Positions 55,731-63,118 of a stretch of 64,000 nt of DNA are shown piece by piece; positions within the stretch are counted from its first letter, which is position 1, and each line of letters begins with the position of its first letter. The stretch spans positions 3,348,001-3,412,000 of the forward strand of contig NZ_CP009285.1 in NCBI RefSeq assembly GCF_000758665.1, written 5' to 3'. The translations under genes were made by a program, and so were the position numbers. The DNA is from Paenibacillus borealis (GTDB lineage Bacteria > Bacillota > Bacilli > Paenibacillales > Paenibacillaceae). The notes beneath the pieces were generated by a model, which saw nothing but the letters and a program-made list of their open reading frames with translations, did not search any database and had not been told where the DNA came from.

Positions 55731-55807
55731 CTTATTTTATATAAGGATGTATAGACTAAACTGATAACTTATGCGGCCCCGGGAGTAGCACCGGGGGAAG
55801 CTGGAAC

Positions 55808-56800
55808 TTAGGACAGGCGGACAAGCACGCGGCCCCGGGTATTCGACTTCAGAATATCCTGAAGTGCAGTAGGCAGCTCATTCAGGGTAATCTCGCGGTC
55901 CACCAGCTCCTCCAGTACAGCAGGCTTCATGTCGCCGGCCATACGCTGCCACAGCTTCGCCCGTTTCTCCGCAGGGCAGGAGACGGAATCGATGCCTAGC
56001 AGGCTGACTCCGCGCAGGATGAACGGCAATACCGTTGTGGGAACTGCGGTTCCTGCTGTTAAGCCGCTGGCGGCAACTGCACCACCGTAAGCGATCTTGC
56101 TCAGTACAGCCGCGAGCGGGGTGCCTCCTACAGAATCAACAGCAGCCTGCCACAGCTGCTTGTCGAGCGGCTTAACCGCGCTGCCGGCTACATCCTCGCG
56201 GGAGATCACTTCAGCTGCGCCCAAGGCTTGCAGATATCCTGCTTCGTCTGTTCTGCCGGTGCTGGCGGTTACCTGGTAGCCTTGCTTCGCCAGAATGGCC
56301 ACAGCAGCACCTCCGACACCGCCGGTTGCCCCGGTGACGAGCACTTTTCCGTTATCCGGAGCTAGTCCGTGTGCTTCCAGCGCTTCAACAGACATTGCAG
56401 CCGTGAATCCGGCTGTTCCATAGATCATCGCTTCCCTTAAAGTTAAGCCTTCAGGCAAGGGAACAACCCAATCCGCCGGAATGCGCGCATATTCACTGAA
56501 GCCGCCAAAGTGCGATACGCCGATGCCATAGCTGGTGGCGATAACGGACTGGCCTTCCTGGAACCGGCTGTCTGTAGAGGAAACTACGGTTCCTGACAGA
56601 TCAATGCCGGGGATAAACGGATAATTTCGCACAATGTTGCCATTCGGAATGCCCGCTAGTCCATCTTTATAGTTTACACTGGAATAGGCTACCTTAATTA
56701 GGACTTCACCGGCTGGCAGGTCTTCCAGTGACACCGGTTTGACCTTAACGGAGAAAGGCTCTGTATTGTCTACCACCAAAGCTTGAAAAGGGTTAGTCAT
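55808..56800 (-). CDS. Zinc-free MDR oxidoreductase, AcuI/YhdH family
   Basis: A 330-residue medium-chain reductase. The NADPH site is V-T-G-A-T-G-G-V-G-G-A-A-V near residue 154, and Y-K-D-G-L-A-G-I-P-N-G near 47 and F-I-P-G-I-D-L-S-G-T-V near 64 are typical for acrylyl-CoA reductase AcuI/YhdH. Zinc ligands are missing. It probably reduces an unsaturated acyl-CoA or quinone. It is divergent from a TetR-type gene, whose likely operator covers its -35. Confidence 0.88.
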   Translation of the reverse strand: MTNPFQALVVDNTEPFSVKVKPVSLEDLPAGEVLIKVAYSSVNYKDGLAGIPNGNIVRNYPFIPGIDLSGTVVSSTDSRFQEGQSVIATSYGIGVSHFGGFSEYARIPADWVVPLPEGLTLREAMIYGTAGFTAAMSVEALEAHGLAPDNGKVLVTGATGGVGGAAVAILAKQGYQVTASTGRTDEAGYLQALGAAEVISREDVAGSAVKPLDKQLWQAAVDSVGGTPLAAVLSKIAYGGAVAASGLTAGTAVPTTVLPFILRGVSLLGIDSVSCPAEKRAKLWQRMAGDMKPAVLEELVDREITLNELPTALQDILKSNTRGRVLVRLS

Positions 56801-56838
56801 GCGATATCTCTCCTTAACCGAACTCTATTTGTACATCT

Positions 56839-56890
56839 GTTATATAATATTTATTCTGACCGGTCAACTTTTTATTATCTATGATATAAT
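56839..56890. promoter_or_regulatory. Overlapping divergent promoters with a TetR-type operator
   Basis: On the minus strand TTGACC (56862-56867), 17 bases and TATAAC (56839-56844) form a strong promoter for the AcuI-like gene. The perfect palindrome TGACCGGTCA (56857-56866) covers its -35. An extended -10, TGATATAAT, for the TetR gene lies at 56882-56890. One bound repressor could shut off both. Confidence 0.78.
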
Positions 56891-56919
56891 ACACATTATT
56901 CCTAATTCGCGGAGGTCTT

Positions 56920-57516
56920 ATGGTACGCTACAAGAAATCTGAAGAGAAACGCAAGCAGATCCTGCACGCTGCGTTTCGGGCATTGTCCGAGCGGGGCTAC
57001 GATGCTGTAACCCTGCAGACGATCGCTGATCAAGCGGAGGTCAGCAAGGGAGTCGTCCATTATTATTTTGAGAGCAAGGAAGCGGTGCTGGTTGAGCTTC
57101 TGGAATGGCTGACCGGCCGGATCTCTGCCAAGGAGCAGGCCGCAGTAGAGGAGCAGCATACCGCAACGGGGAAATTGACCGCATACATCGGGTCTGCATT
57201 TCCGGGTCCGGAGCAGAACCGTGCCTTTTACCGTGTGTATCTGGATTTCCTGGCGCGGGCCAGCCGTATTCCGGTGTACCGGGATATCAATCAGCGCTTC
57301 TATGACAGCTGCGCGGGAATCAGTAAGGAAGTGCTGATGCTGGGACAGCAGGAAGGTATTTTCTCCAAAGAACTGTCGCCAGAGAAGACTGGACCTGTGA
57401 TCCGGGCGATCATTGACGGCTGCCTGATCCAGTGGCTGATGGCCGATAATGACGAGCTGCATGAGGTGTTCAAGGATTCCTGTTACACGGCAATTATGAA
57501 GGTGCTCAGTGTGTAG
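56920..57516 (+). CDS. TetR-family regulator
   Basis: A 198-residue TetR protein with the N-terminal helix-turn-helix (K-R-K-Q-I-L-H-A-A-F-R-A-L-S-E-R-G-Y, then T-I-A-D-Q-A-E-V-S-K-G-V-V-H-Y-Y-F) and a ligand domain like BetI/FadR-type C-termini. It likely represses itself and the divergent AcuI-like gene through the operator at 56857. GGAGG precedes ATG at 56920 at a short distance. Confidence 0.9.
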   Translation: MVRYKKSEEKRKQILHAAFRALSERGYDAVTLQTIADQAEVSKGVVHYYFESKEAVLVELLEWLTGRISAKEQAAVEEQHTATGKLTAYIGSAFPGPEQNRAFYRVYLDFLARASRIPVYRDINQRFYDSCAGISKEVLMLGQQEGIFSKELSPEKTGPVIRAIIDGCLIQWLMADNDELHEVFKDSCYTAIMKVLSV

Positions 57517-57554
57517 ATGAGAGTATGCAGAAAACTGGGAAAGGTTGATAGCAT

Positions 57555-58046
57555 TTGGGGAGAAAATGGCGGAATATCGTACTTATAGCTGTGGTCTGTC
57601 TTGTTCTTGGCGGGGGAGTGTTGTATCTGTATGGGGGTTCTGATTCTGGCTCTGCAGTACACAGGCTGCGGCTTGACAATGAAGAACCGGCGAAATATTT
57701 GCAGGGAATGGACGTGCTAACTCTGGATCAAATGGAGTTGTCGCTTGGCCATCAGAGCCAGCCTGACGGGTACATCAGTATCCATAATCATTCGGAGATC
57801 TTGTGGAAGAAACCGGTTACGATTCCGGCTGGAGATGGACAGCTGATCAAATTTACACAGGGAGGGAGTGCTGTATTTCCGGCTCCTGAGGTTATTTATT
57901 ATTGGCTGTGTATTCAGCGTCCAGGCAAGCATACGGAGGATGAACTGGTAACTTACTATATTGAAGCCAAAGTACTTGGAGAAGATGAAGATGCTGCGGA
58001 AGACAAGCTGCTGAAGCTTGCGGAGAACTGGGAGGTTCCGGATTGA
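57555..58046 (+). CDS. Hypothetical membrane-anchored protein
   Basis: A 163-residue protein with a signal-anchor helix at about 7-27 and a polar extracytoplasmic domain; no family recognised. The start is TTG at 57555 with GGGAAAGG about ten bases upstream. It is the last gene with the ordinary base composition before the AT-rich island begins near 58060. Confidence 0.6.
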   Translation: MGRKWRNIVLIAVVCLVLGGGVLYLYGGSDSGSAVHRLRLDNEEPAKYLQGMDVLTLDQMELSLGHQSQPDGYISIHNHSEILWKKPVTIPAGDGQLIKFTQGGSAVFPAPEVIYYWLCIQRPGKHTEDELVTYYIEAKVLGEDEDAAEDKLLKLAENWEVPD

Positions 58047-58219
58047 GCAATATACGTTGTCTGGTCTAGAAATATCTGAGTGGTGAAGATAAGTCAAATT
58101 AGTTAATTTTTTGTCGGTAATTGTTGTATTTCCATGGATTATTTTAAGAATTGAGGAGGATGGTGGGAATGAGGTGGCGAATATGTAGTTTTGAAAATGA
58201 GTCTGGTTCATGTTTGAAG

Positions 58220-58247
58220 TTGGTTTGGACTGTTTGTTTCTTATAAA
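58220..58247 (+). promoter_or_regulatory. Possible promoter left of the invertible cassette
   Basis: TTGGTT (58220-58225), 16 bases, TATAAA (58242-58247), reading toward the left core site and the SHMT-like gene. The match is moderate. The rest of 58047-58299 shows no reading frame; a partial arm copy, CCTCCTAAATAACT, lies at 58277-58290. Confidence 0.4.
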
Positions 58248-58299
58248 TCCCTAGTTTGAATAGATTTGTAGAATGTCCTCCTAAATAACTTATTCATGA

Positions 58300-58326
58300 C
58301 CAAATAACTACGAATTATTTGGAGGT
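58300..58326 (+). repeat. Left core site (27 nt), inverted relative to right copy
   Basis: Built as CCAAATAA - CTACGAA - TTATTTGGAGGT: 8 bases of outer arm, 7-base asymmetric spacer, 12 bases of inner arm. All 27 bases match the reverse complement of the right copy. The inner arm's GGAGG is also the ribosome binding site of the SHMT-like gene. Arms around a short spacer are the layout of a tyrosine-recombinase crossover site. Confidence 0.9.
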
Positions 58327-58331
58327 AAATG

Positions 58332-59570
58332 ATGTATTTATTAAATGGATTTCTTGGAGAAAAGTATCAACGAGTAAACAAAATAATTGATTCCTATCAT
58401 TCTGTTCAAAATAATTACATAAATATGGAGGCTTGCTGTAGTTATCCTTTCGAAAGTGTCATAGACGCACAAAGATATCCCATTTTCACATTGCCAACAG
58501 AAGGCGTAAGTGGATCAAGATTTTTTCCAGCATTTGAATGTATCGAGGATATTGATATTTATTCCGAAGAACTTGTAAGAACACTCTTCGATTTAGATAC
58601 TAATTATAATGTTACAACTCAACCTCATTCCGGTACTCAAGCCAATCAAATTGTGTATAACGCGGTTTTATCAGAAAATGATGTTGTTCTGAGTTTAAGC
58701 CCTAAAGATGGCGGTCACATCTCTCACAATAAAATATCAAAAAATCAAAATAAAGTAATAAATTATCACCTCACTCCTGAATTTGAATTTAATTATGATG
58801 AAATTGAAGAGCTAACTCAAAAAAACAAGCCTAAACTAATAATTGTTGGAGCTTCCTCCTATCCATTACAAATTGATTACAATAGAATTGCTCTAATAGC
58901 CCATAAGTATAATGCCTTCTTATTAGCCGATATATGTCACACTGCTTTATATGTTCTTGGGAAGACTTATCCTGATGTATTTCCCCATGCTGACTTTGTA
59001 ACATTCACTATGGATAAAACCTTAAGAGGACCACAAGGTGGAATCCTTATATATAAATGTGAATTTAGCAAATTAATAGCATATTCAATTTTCCCTATTT
59101 CACAAGGGGGGCCCCTTCAATCCCTTCAATTTGCAAAAATGATTGCACTGGTTGAACTAAGCTCAATTAATCTGGAAAATTATGCAAAATTGGTACAAGA
59201 CAATTCTAAAATTATATGCAAAAAATTAGTTGAAAGAAATATAACTGTTGTAACTGGGACTTCAAATACTCACTTAATCCTAATTGATGTCAGAGCTTTA
59301 AAAACAACAGGGAATTTAGTAGAATCAAGATTTTATGAAAATAATGTTCTCGTAAATAAGAATTTAATACCCGGCGATCAAACCTCTCCTGATATAACTT
59401 CAGGTATTCGATTAGGCACTGTTTGTATAAGCAACCTAAACTATTCTAATGAAGATGTGACTCTTCTCGCGGAAATAATTGCAAACATACTTCTCAATCC
59501 AGCAATTCAAAATGAAGGAATACATTATTTAGTTGAAAAATATCATAAAACCATTAATATCTCCAATTAG
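58332..59570 (+). CDS. Divergent serine hydroxymethyltransferase-like PLP enzyme
   Basis: A 412-residue fold-type I PLP enzyme aligned over its full length with SHMT. It keeps Q-P-H-S-G-T-Q-A-N, G-G-H, G-A-S-S-Y-P, A-D-I-C-H, the PLP lysine Lys229 in D-K-T-L-R-G-P-Q-G-G, S-Q-G-G-P-L and S-G-I-R-L-G-T. It differs at key places: the residue before the lysine is Asp (His in SHMT), and the Y-A-E-G-Y-P-G-R-R-Y-Y loop reads L-P-T-E-G-V-S-G-S-R-F-F, losing tyrosines used in catalysis and folate binding. Thus a folate-linked serine/glycine role is doubtful; an aldolase- or other PLP reaction is possible. Codon use is AT-rich, unlike the flanks. ATG at 58332 is six bases after GGAGG (ATG at 58329 is only three). 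Confidence 0.82.
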   Translation: MYLLNGFLGEKYQRVNKIIDSYHSVQNNYINMEACCSYPFESVIDAQRYPIFTLPTEGVSGSRFFPAFECIEDIDIYSEELVRTLFDLDTNYNVTTQPHSGTQANQIVYNAVLSENDVVLSLSPKDGGHISHNKISKNQNKVINYHLTPEFEFNYDEIEELTQKNKPKLIIVGASSYPLQIDYNRIALIAHKYNAFLLADICHTALYVLGKTYPDVFPHADFVTFTMDKTLRGPQGGILIYKCEFSKLIAYSIFPISQGGPLQSLQFAKMIALVELSSINLENYAKLVQDNSKIICKKLVERNITVVTGTSNTHLILIDVRALKTTGNLVESRFYENNVLVNKNLIPGDQTSPDITSGIRLGTVCISNLNYSNEDVTLLAEIIANILLNPAIQNEGIHYLVEKYHKTINISN

Positions 59571-61911
59571 GAGATAAACTTAGTGACATTGGTAAGTCTA
59601 AACCGTCCAAATGAACATTTACAAAAATCTCAAAACAGGTTAAATTTCTTTCGAGATTCTTGTCAATATAGTATTCTCTGGGATATTCAGTAATACTAAG
59701 ATTTAAAGCTAATTCTATGCTATACAGATTGTAAACGACTTGAAATCTCACCCAAGGATCTTTAGTTATTATCGAATTATTATACATTTGCAAAATTTCT
59801 TGATAAACAACTTGAAGGGGAATTACTTTAGAATTCAAGTCAATTATTAGTCGATTGAGTTGTAAAATAATATGGTCTAAAGAAAGGCTCTGAGGTACTG
59901 TCTCTAGAGCCTTATTGGTATAAGTTTTGGCTCCTTCAAGATTTCTTCTTAAGAATTCAAGCACACCCAAATTACAGAAAACTTCAAAAATTTCGTTTGA
60001 ATTTATTGTTTTATGTATATTTAGTGCCTCAGTTAGATAATATATAGCTTCTGAAAACTCTTGATTCCAGATAGTTATCACACCAAGGTTATTCAGAACA
60101 GTTGCTCTTTCAAATAATGTCCCGGAATTAATAAAAAACTTAAGTGTCCGTTTTAAATTGTAAACCGCCTCATCATAGGAAAAATAGTGCGCTGAATTCC
60201 TTAAAATTAAATAAAACCATTTATCGAAATCTTCCGCATCTAGGATCCCTCTTACCAATTGTTGGGCTTCAATATCCTTACCAACATGCTGTAATATATT
60301 TAGCTGATAAAGTAGAGTTTCGTTATTAGAAGGAATGTATGTTAGTTCTTCTAAAGCCATTTCGAAATCATAGGATTGAGTTAAAAATTTCACTTCGTAA
60401 ATTCTGTATTTATTATATATACTAGGTTTTTTTTGCTTTAATATATTCAATAAATTTATTCCTAAAGAAAATTCCGAAGTTTTTTGAATTGAATCCAGTA
60501 TTTTTCTCAAACATATTTCAGGAAGATGTTCAATCAAATCCAACGTCTGCTTATATATACTCACTATGTAGTAGTAAGCACATCGTTCATATTCAATTTT
60601 AATAAGATCTATTAAATAATCCATCTTTTCTAAAAGTTGCTTACTATTATATAAACCAATAACACAATGTAAAATGTAAACATAATCCTTATCGTGAATC
60701 TTATGAGCAATTAGATTTTCTAGAGTAGCTTTTATACTGTTATAAAATTCAACAAATTCATCCTCGTTAGCAATTTTATTCAAAGACAAGGTTATTTTTT
60801 CATGAGCGGGTTTTAAGAGATCATGATTAACACTGTTTACAACAATATAACCAAGTGCAATAAGTTTTTGTAATTCATGTAATAATAGATCATCACTATT
60901 TAATACTAAAATATCATTTAATATTTTTGATACATATTCAATTTTTAAGCCTGCAGGAAACATAGCAGAAATTAATACCAAATATCTTTGAATTTCAGGC
61001 ATTAAAAGTAAAACTTGTTTCATTGAACGTGTTTTACTAATACTTAAAGTGCCTTCAATTATAGATTTATGGTTATCTTTTAAGTACAATTCAATTTCTT
61101 TCAAATTCCCTGAAGTTTTACTGTAGCAATCGTTGGCTATAGTTTCATTTGAAGTATTACTGATGTACATCTTGTCTAACAATTTAAGGATCTCTTCAGC
61201 TTTGAATTTAGATAATTCAATAGATTTTCGATCATTCCCAAAGCATAACGGCAGATTGAGTTGTATGTTGTCAGTCCTATAAATTGAAATAAATGAAATA
61301 TTTTTTTTGATTCTCTGAAGATAAGTTTCAAAAAGAACCTTAATATTATTTTGCATAAATTGATAATTATCAATTGATAAAATAATTTTTTTTGTTTTAG
61401 AAACAAAGCTTAGATATTCCCCAATGTTATCTGCCATATCGATAACGTTATTATTTTCATTTTTCTCACTATTTTCTCCCTTTAAAAGAGTGCTCAGTGT
61501 CGAGCCGTACGTAGGGATCGCTGAAATACTTTCAACTACTACTTGAAAAAGTCTTTTGGCAGCCCCTTTTCTCCACATTTTTCTAGTCATAAATGATTTA
61601 AATGATTGTTTTTCACCTATGCTCATTAATGGATCTTCATTAGATACAATTGGATTCCAAACATTGAATAAGAATATTTCAAAAAAAGAAGAAGTTGATA
61701 ATAAATCAGCATTTAAGTCTAAATAAATCACATAAAATTCCGAATTAGAAACATATTCTTTTAAAATTTTCTTTATTAAGGATGTTTTCCCACAGCCCGA
61801 ATCACCACTTACGATAATATTATTGCTTTGTAAATTACAATGATCTATTTTCTCTTTTATTTTTCTTTCTTCATCTGCACGTAATATAAATGGAATAGTT
61901 AATTCTGTCAT
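59554..61911 (-). CDS. STAND-type ATPase with C-terminal TPR region
   Basis: A 785-residue protein. Walker A is G-D-S-G-C-G-K-T-S (36-44, Lys42), Walker B is I-I-L-S-I-D (Asp181), followed by a winged-helix-like region (about 290-400) and a long helical repeat part (about 400-760), with clear TPRs near 600-670 (N-N-L-G-V-I-T-I-W...N-L-G-V-L-E-F-L). This is the order of STAND switches such as regulators and some anti-phage sensors. No effector domain is evident at the N-terminus. It starts at ATG 61911, five bases after AGAGGTG, 32 bases after the recombinase stop, so both are probably one transcript. Its end overlaps the SHMT-like gene by 17 bases. AT-rich. Confidence 0.8.
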   Translation of the reverse strand: MTELTIPFILRADEERKIKEKIDHCNLQSNNIIVSGDSGCGKTSLIKKILKEYVSNSEFYVIYLDLNADLLSTSSFFEIFLFNVWNPIVSNEDPLMSIGEKQSFKSFMTRKMWRKGAAKRLFQVVVESISAIPTYGSTLSTLLKGENSEKNENNNVIDMADNIGEYLSFVSKTKKIILSIDNYQFMQNNIKVLFETYLQRIKKNISFISIYRTDNIQLNLPLCFGNDRKSIELSKFKAEEILKLLDKMYISNTSNETIANDCYSKTSGNLKEIELYLKDNHKSIIEGTLSISKTRSMKQVLLLMPEIQRYLVLISAMFPAGLKIEYVSKILNDILVLNSDDLLLHELQKLIALGYIVVNSVNHDLLKPAHEKITLSLNKIANEDEFVEFYNSIKATLENLIAHKIHDKDYVYILHCVIGLYNSKQLLEKMDYLIDLIKIEYERCAYYYIVSIYKQTLDLIEHLPEICLRKILDSIQKTSEFSLGINLLNILKQKKPSIYNKYRIYEVKFLTQSYDFEMALEELTYIPSNNETLLYQLNILQHVGKDIEAQQLVRGILDAEDFDKWFYLILRNSAHYFSYDEAVYNLKRTLKFFINSGTLFERATVLNNLGVITIWNQEFSEAIYYLTEALNIHKTINSNEIFEVFCNLGVLEFLRRNLEGAKTYTNKALETVPQSLSLDHIILQLNRLIIDLNSKVIPLQVVYQEILQMYNNSIITKDPWVRFQVVYNLYSIELALNLSITEYPREYYIDKNLERNLTCFEIFVNVHLDGLDLPMSLSLSPNWRY

Positions 61912-61922
61912 GACACCTCTTT

Positions 61923-61957
61923 AGACCTCCAAATAATTCGTAGTTATTTGGAGGTCT
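61923..61957 (-). repeat. Right core site, 14-7-14 palindrome
   Basis: Arms AGACCTCCAAATAA and TTATTTGGAGGTCT around the 7-base spacer TTCGTAG (plus-strand reading), perfect over 14 pairs. Its central 27 bases equal the left site in inverted orientation. The recombinase stop codon (61944-61946) lies in the outer arm, so inversion within the spacer would leave that gene intact. Confidence 0.92.
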
Positions 61958-62888
61958 CAAGCCGGTTGCGCGGATTAAATTGAGAAAGTACATCTTTCTT
62001 TCGTTTTACTGATACTTCGGTATATATTTCTGTGGTACTCACGCTAGAATGACCTAAGATTTCCTGGACAGCTCGTAGGTCAGCTCCATTCTCCAGTAGC
62101 TGGGTAGCAAATGAATGACGGAGATAGTGTGGGGTTGATTTTTCATTAATACAGGCCAGCTTTCTGTACTTAGCAAATATATCTTCAACACCATAAATGG
62201 ATAGAGCTTGACCATATTTGTTAAGAAAAAGAGTATCGCTTTGTGGACGGAATAACTCCCTTACAGCTAACCAATTGTTGAGTTTGTCAATGAGCTCAGT
62301 GCTGGATAAATATAACAACCTCTCTTTGCGTCCCTTTCCAAATATAATAACTACTTGACTTTTTAAATCAATATCTTCCAGTTGAATTTGTGCAAGTTCA
62401 CCAATCCGGATTCCAGTTGAAAATAACAAATCGATAATGGCATCATTACGAATAGATAAGCGGGTACGGAAAGGGGAAGCAAAATGTTCTCTGTCCTTCA
62501 GAGGTGATTGCAATAATCGTTCTATTTCTTCAACTGCTAGCGTTTTTGGAATTCGTTTTGCAGTTTTGAATTTTCTTCCGAAGTTGTTGAGTGGGGATTG
62601 GTCAATCCAGCTTTTCTGGACTAAGAATAAAAAGAAAGCTTTAAACGTTATGTATTTTCTCTTAATTGTGGAATCCTTAAGGGTTCCTGTGCTGTTGAAG
62701 CTGTGAAAGTAGCTATGCAGAATATCGCTTGTAATTGCCTCTACTTTATTTTCTTTCAGCCAGTTATGAAGTCTATTTAAGTCTGATACATAAGCCTTGA
62801 TAGATTTAGGTGAAAGGTTTTTTTCAATAATTAGAAAAGATATGTATTTTTCAATATATTCATCTAATGCTGAAACGGAAATTGCCAA
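61944..62888 (-). CDS. XerC/XerD-like tyrosine recombinase
   Basis: A 314-residue tyrosine recombinase with an N-terminal SAM-like core-binding domain (about 7-95) and a catalytic domain. The active-site set is complete: Arg161 in G-I-R-I-G-E-L, Lys185 in G-K-G-R-K-E-R, His254 and Arg257 in H-Y-L-R-H-S-F-A, His280 in L-G-H-S-S and nucleophile Tyr289 in E-I-Y-T. No arm-binding domain is present, so it is a simple Xer-like type. The start is TTG at 62888, eight bases after AGGAGG. Its last codons form the outer arm of the right core site. The site-recombinase closeness suggests it acts on these sites. Confidence 0.92.
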   Translation of the reverse strand: MAISVSALDEYIEKYISFLIIEKNLSPKSIKAYVSDLNRLHNWLKENKVEAITSDILHSYFHSFNSTGTLKDSTIKRKYITFKAFFLFLVQKSWIDQSPLNNFGRKFKTAKRIPKTLAVEEIERLLQSPLKDREHFASPFRTRLSIRNDAIIDLLFSTGIRIGELAQIQLEDIDLKSQVVIIFGKGRKERLLYLSSTELIDKLNNWLAVRELFRPQSDTLFLNKYGQALSIYGVEDIFAKYRKLACINEKSTPHYLRHSFATQLLENGADLRAVQEILGHSSVSTTEIYTEVSVKRKKDVLSQFNPRNRLETSK

Positions 62889-63118
62889 TGATATTCCTCC
62901 TGATGTTTAAGTATCTTTAAAATGGATGTTCAAAGTATAACAAAGCCTTTCAGTAAAGGGGGAAATAAGAAATATATATTTCAATAATCTAATAGACGAA
63001 TATGAATGTTGCAGCATTTAAGTCTTCCATCCCTTATGTATGATTGGATTTTATTATGTACAATCTGTGAACTGTAGTATATTGGACTTAGATTCGTCTG
63101 ATGAGGGAGGCATATTCT

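Larger units (their letters stand above)
58300..61957. mobile_element. Putative invertible two-gene cassette
   Basis: The segment between the two inverted core sites holds two tail-to-tail genes (SHMT-like PLP enzyme and STAND ATPase), each starting at a site. A tyrosine recombinase gene lies directly outside the right site. By site orientation, recombination would invert rather than excise the segment. The wider AT-rich island, about 58050 to 63010, is likely acquired. Inversion itself is inferred; only one orientation is seen here. Confidence 0.6.

Noticed and set aside
58332..59570. Housekeeping glyA
   Set aside because: AT-rich, island-borne and altered at residues needed for the folate reaction.
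58300..61957. Terminal inverted repeats of a DDE transposon
   Set aside because: The recombinase is a tyrosine type and lies outside the repeats; there is no transposase inside and no target duplication is visible. Arms with a short spacer fit crossover sites better.
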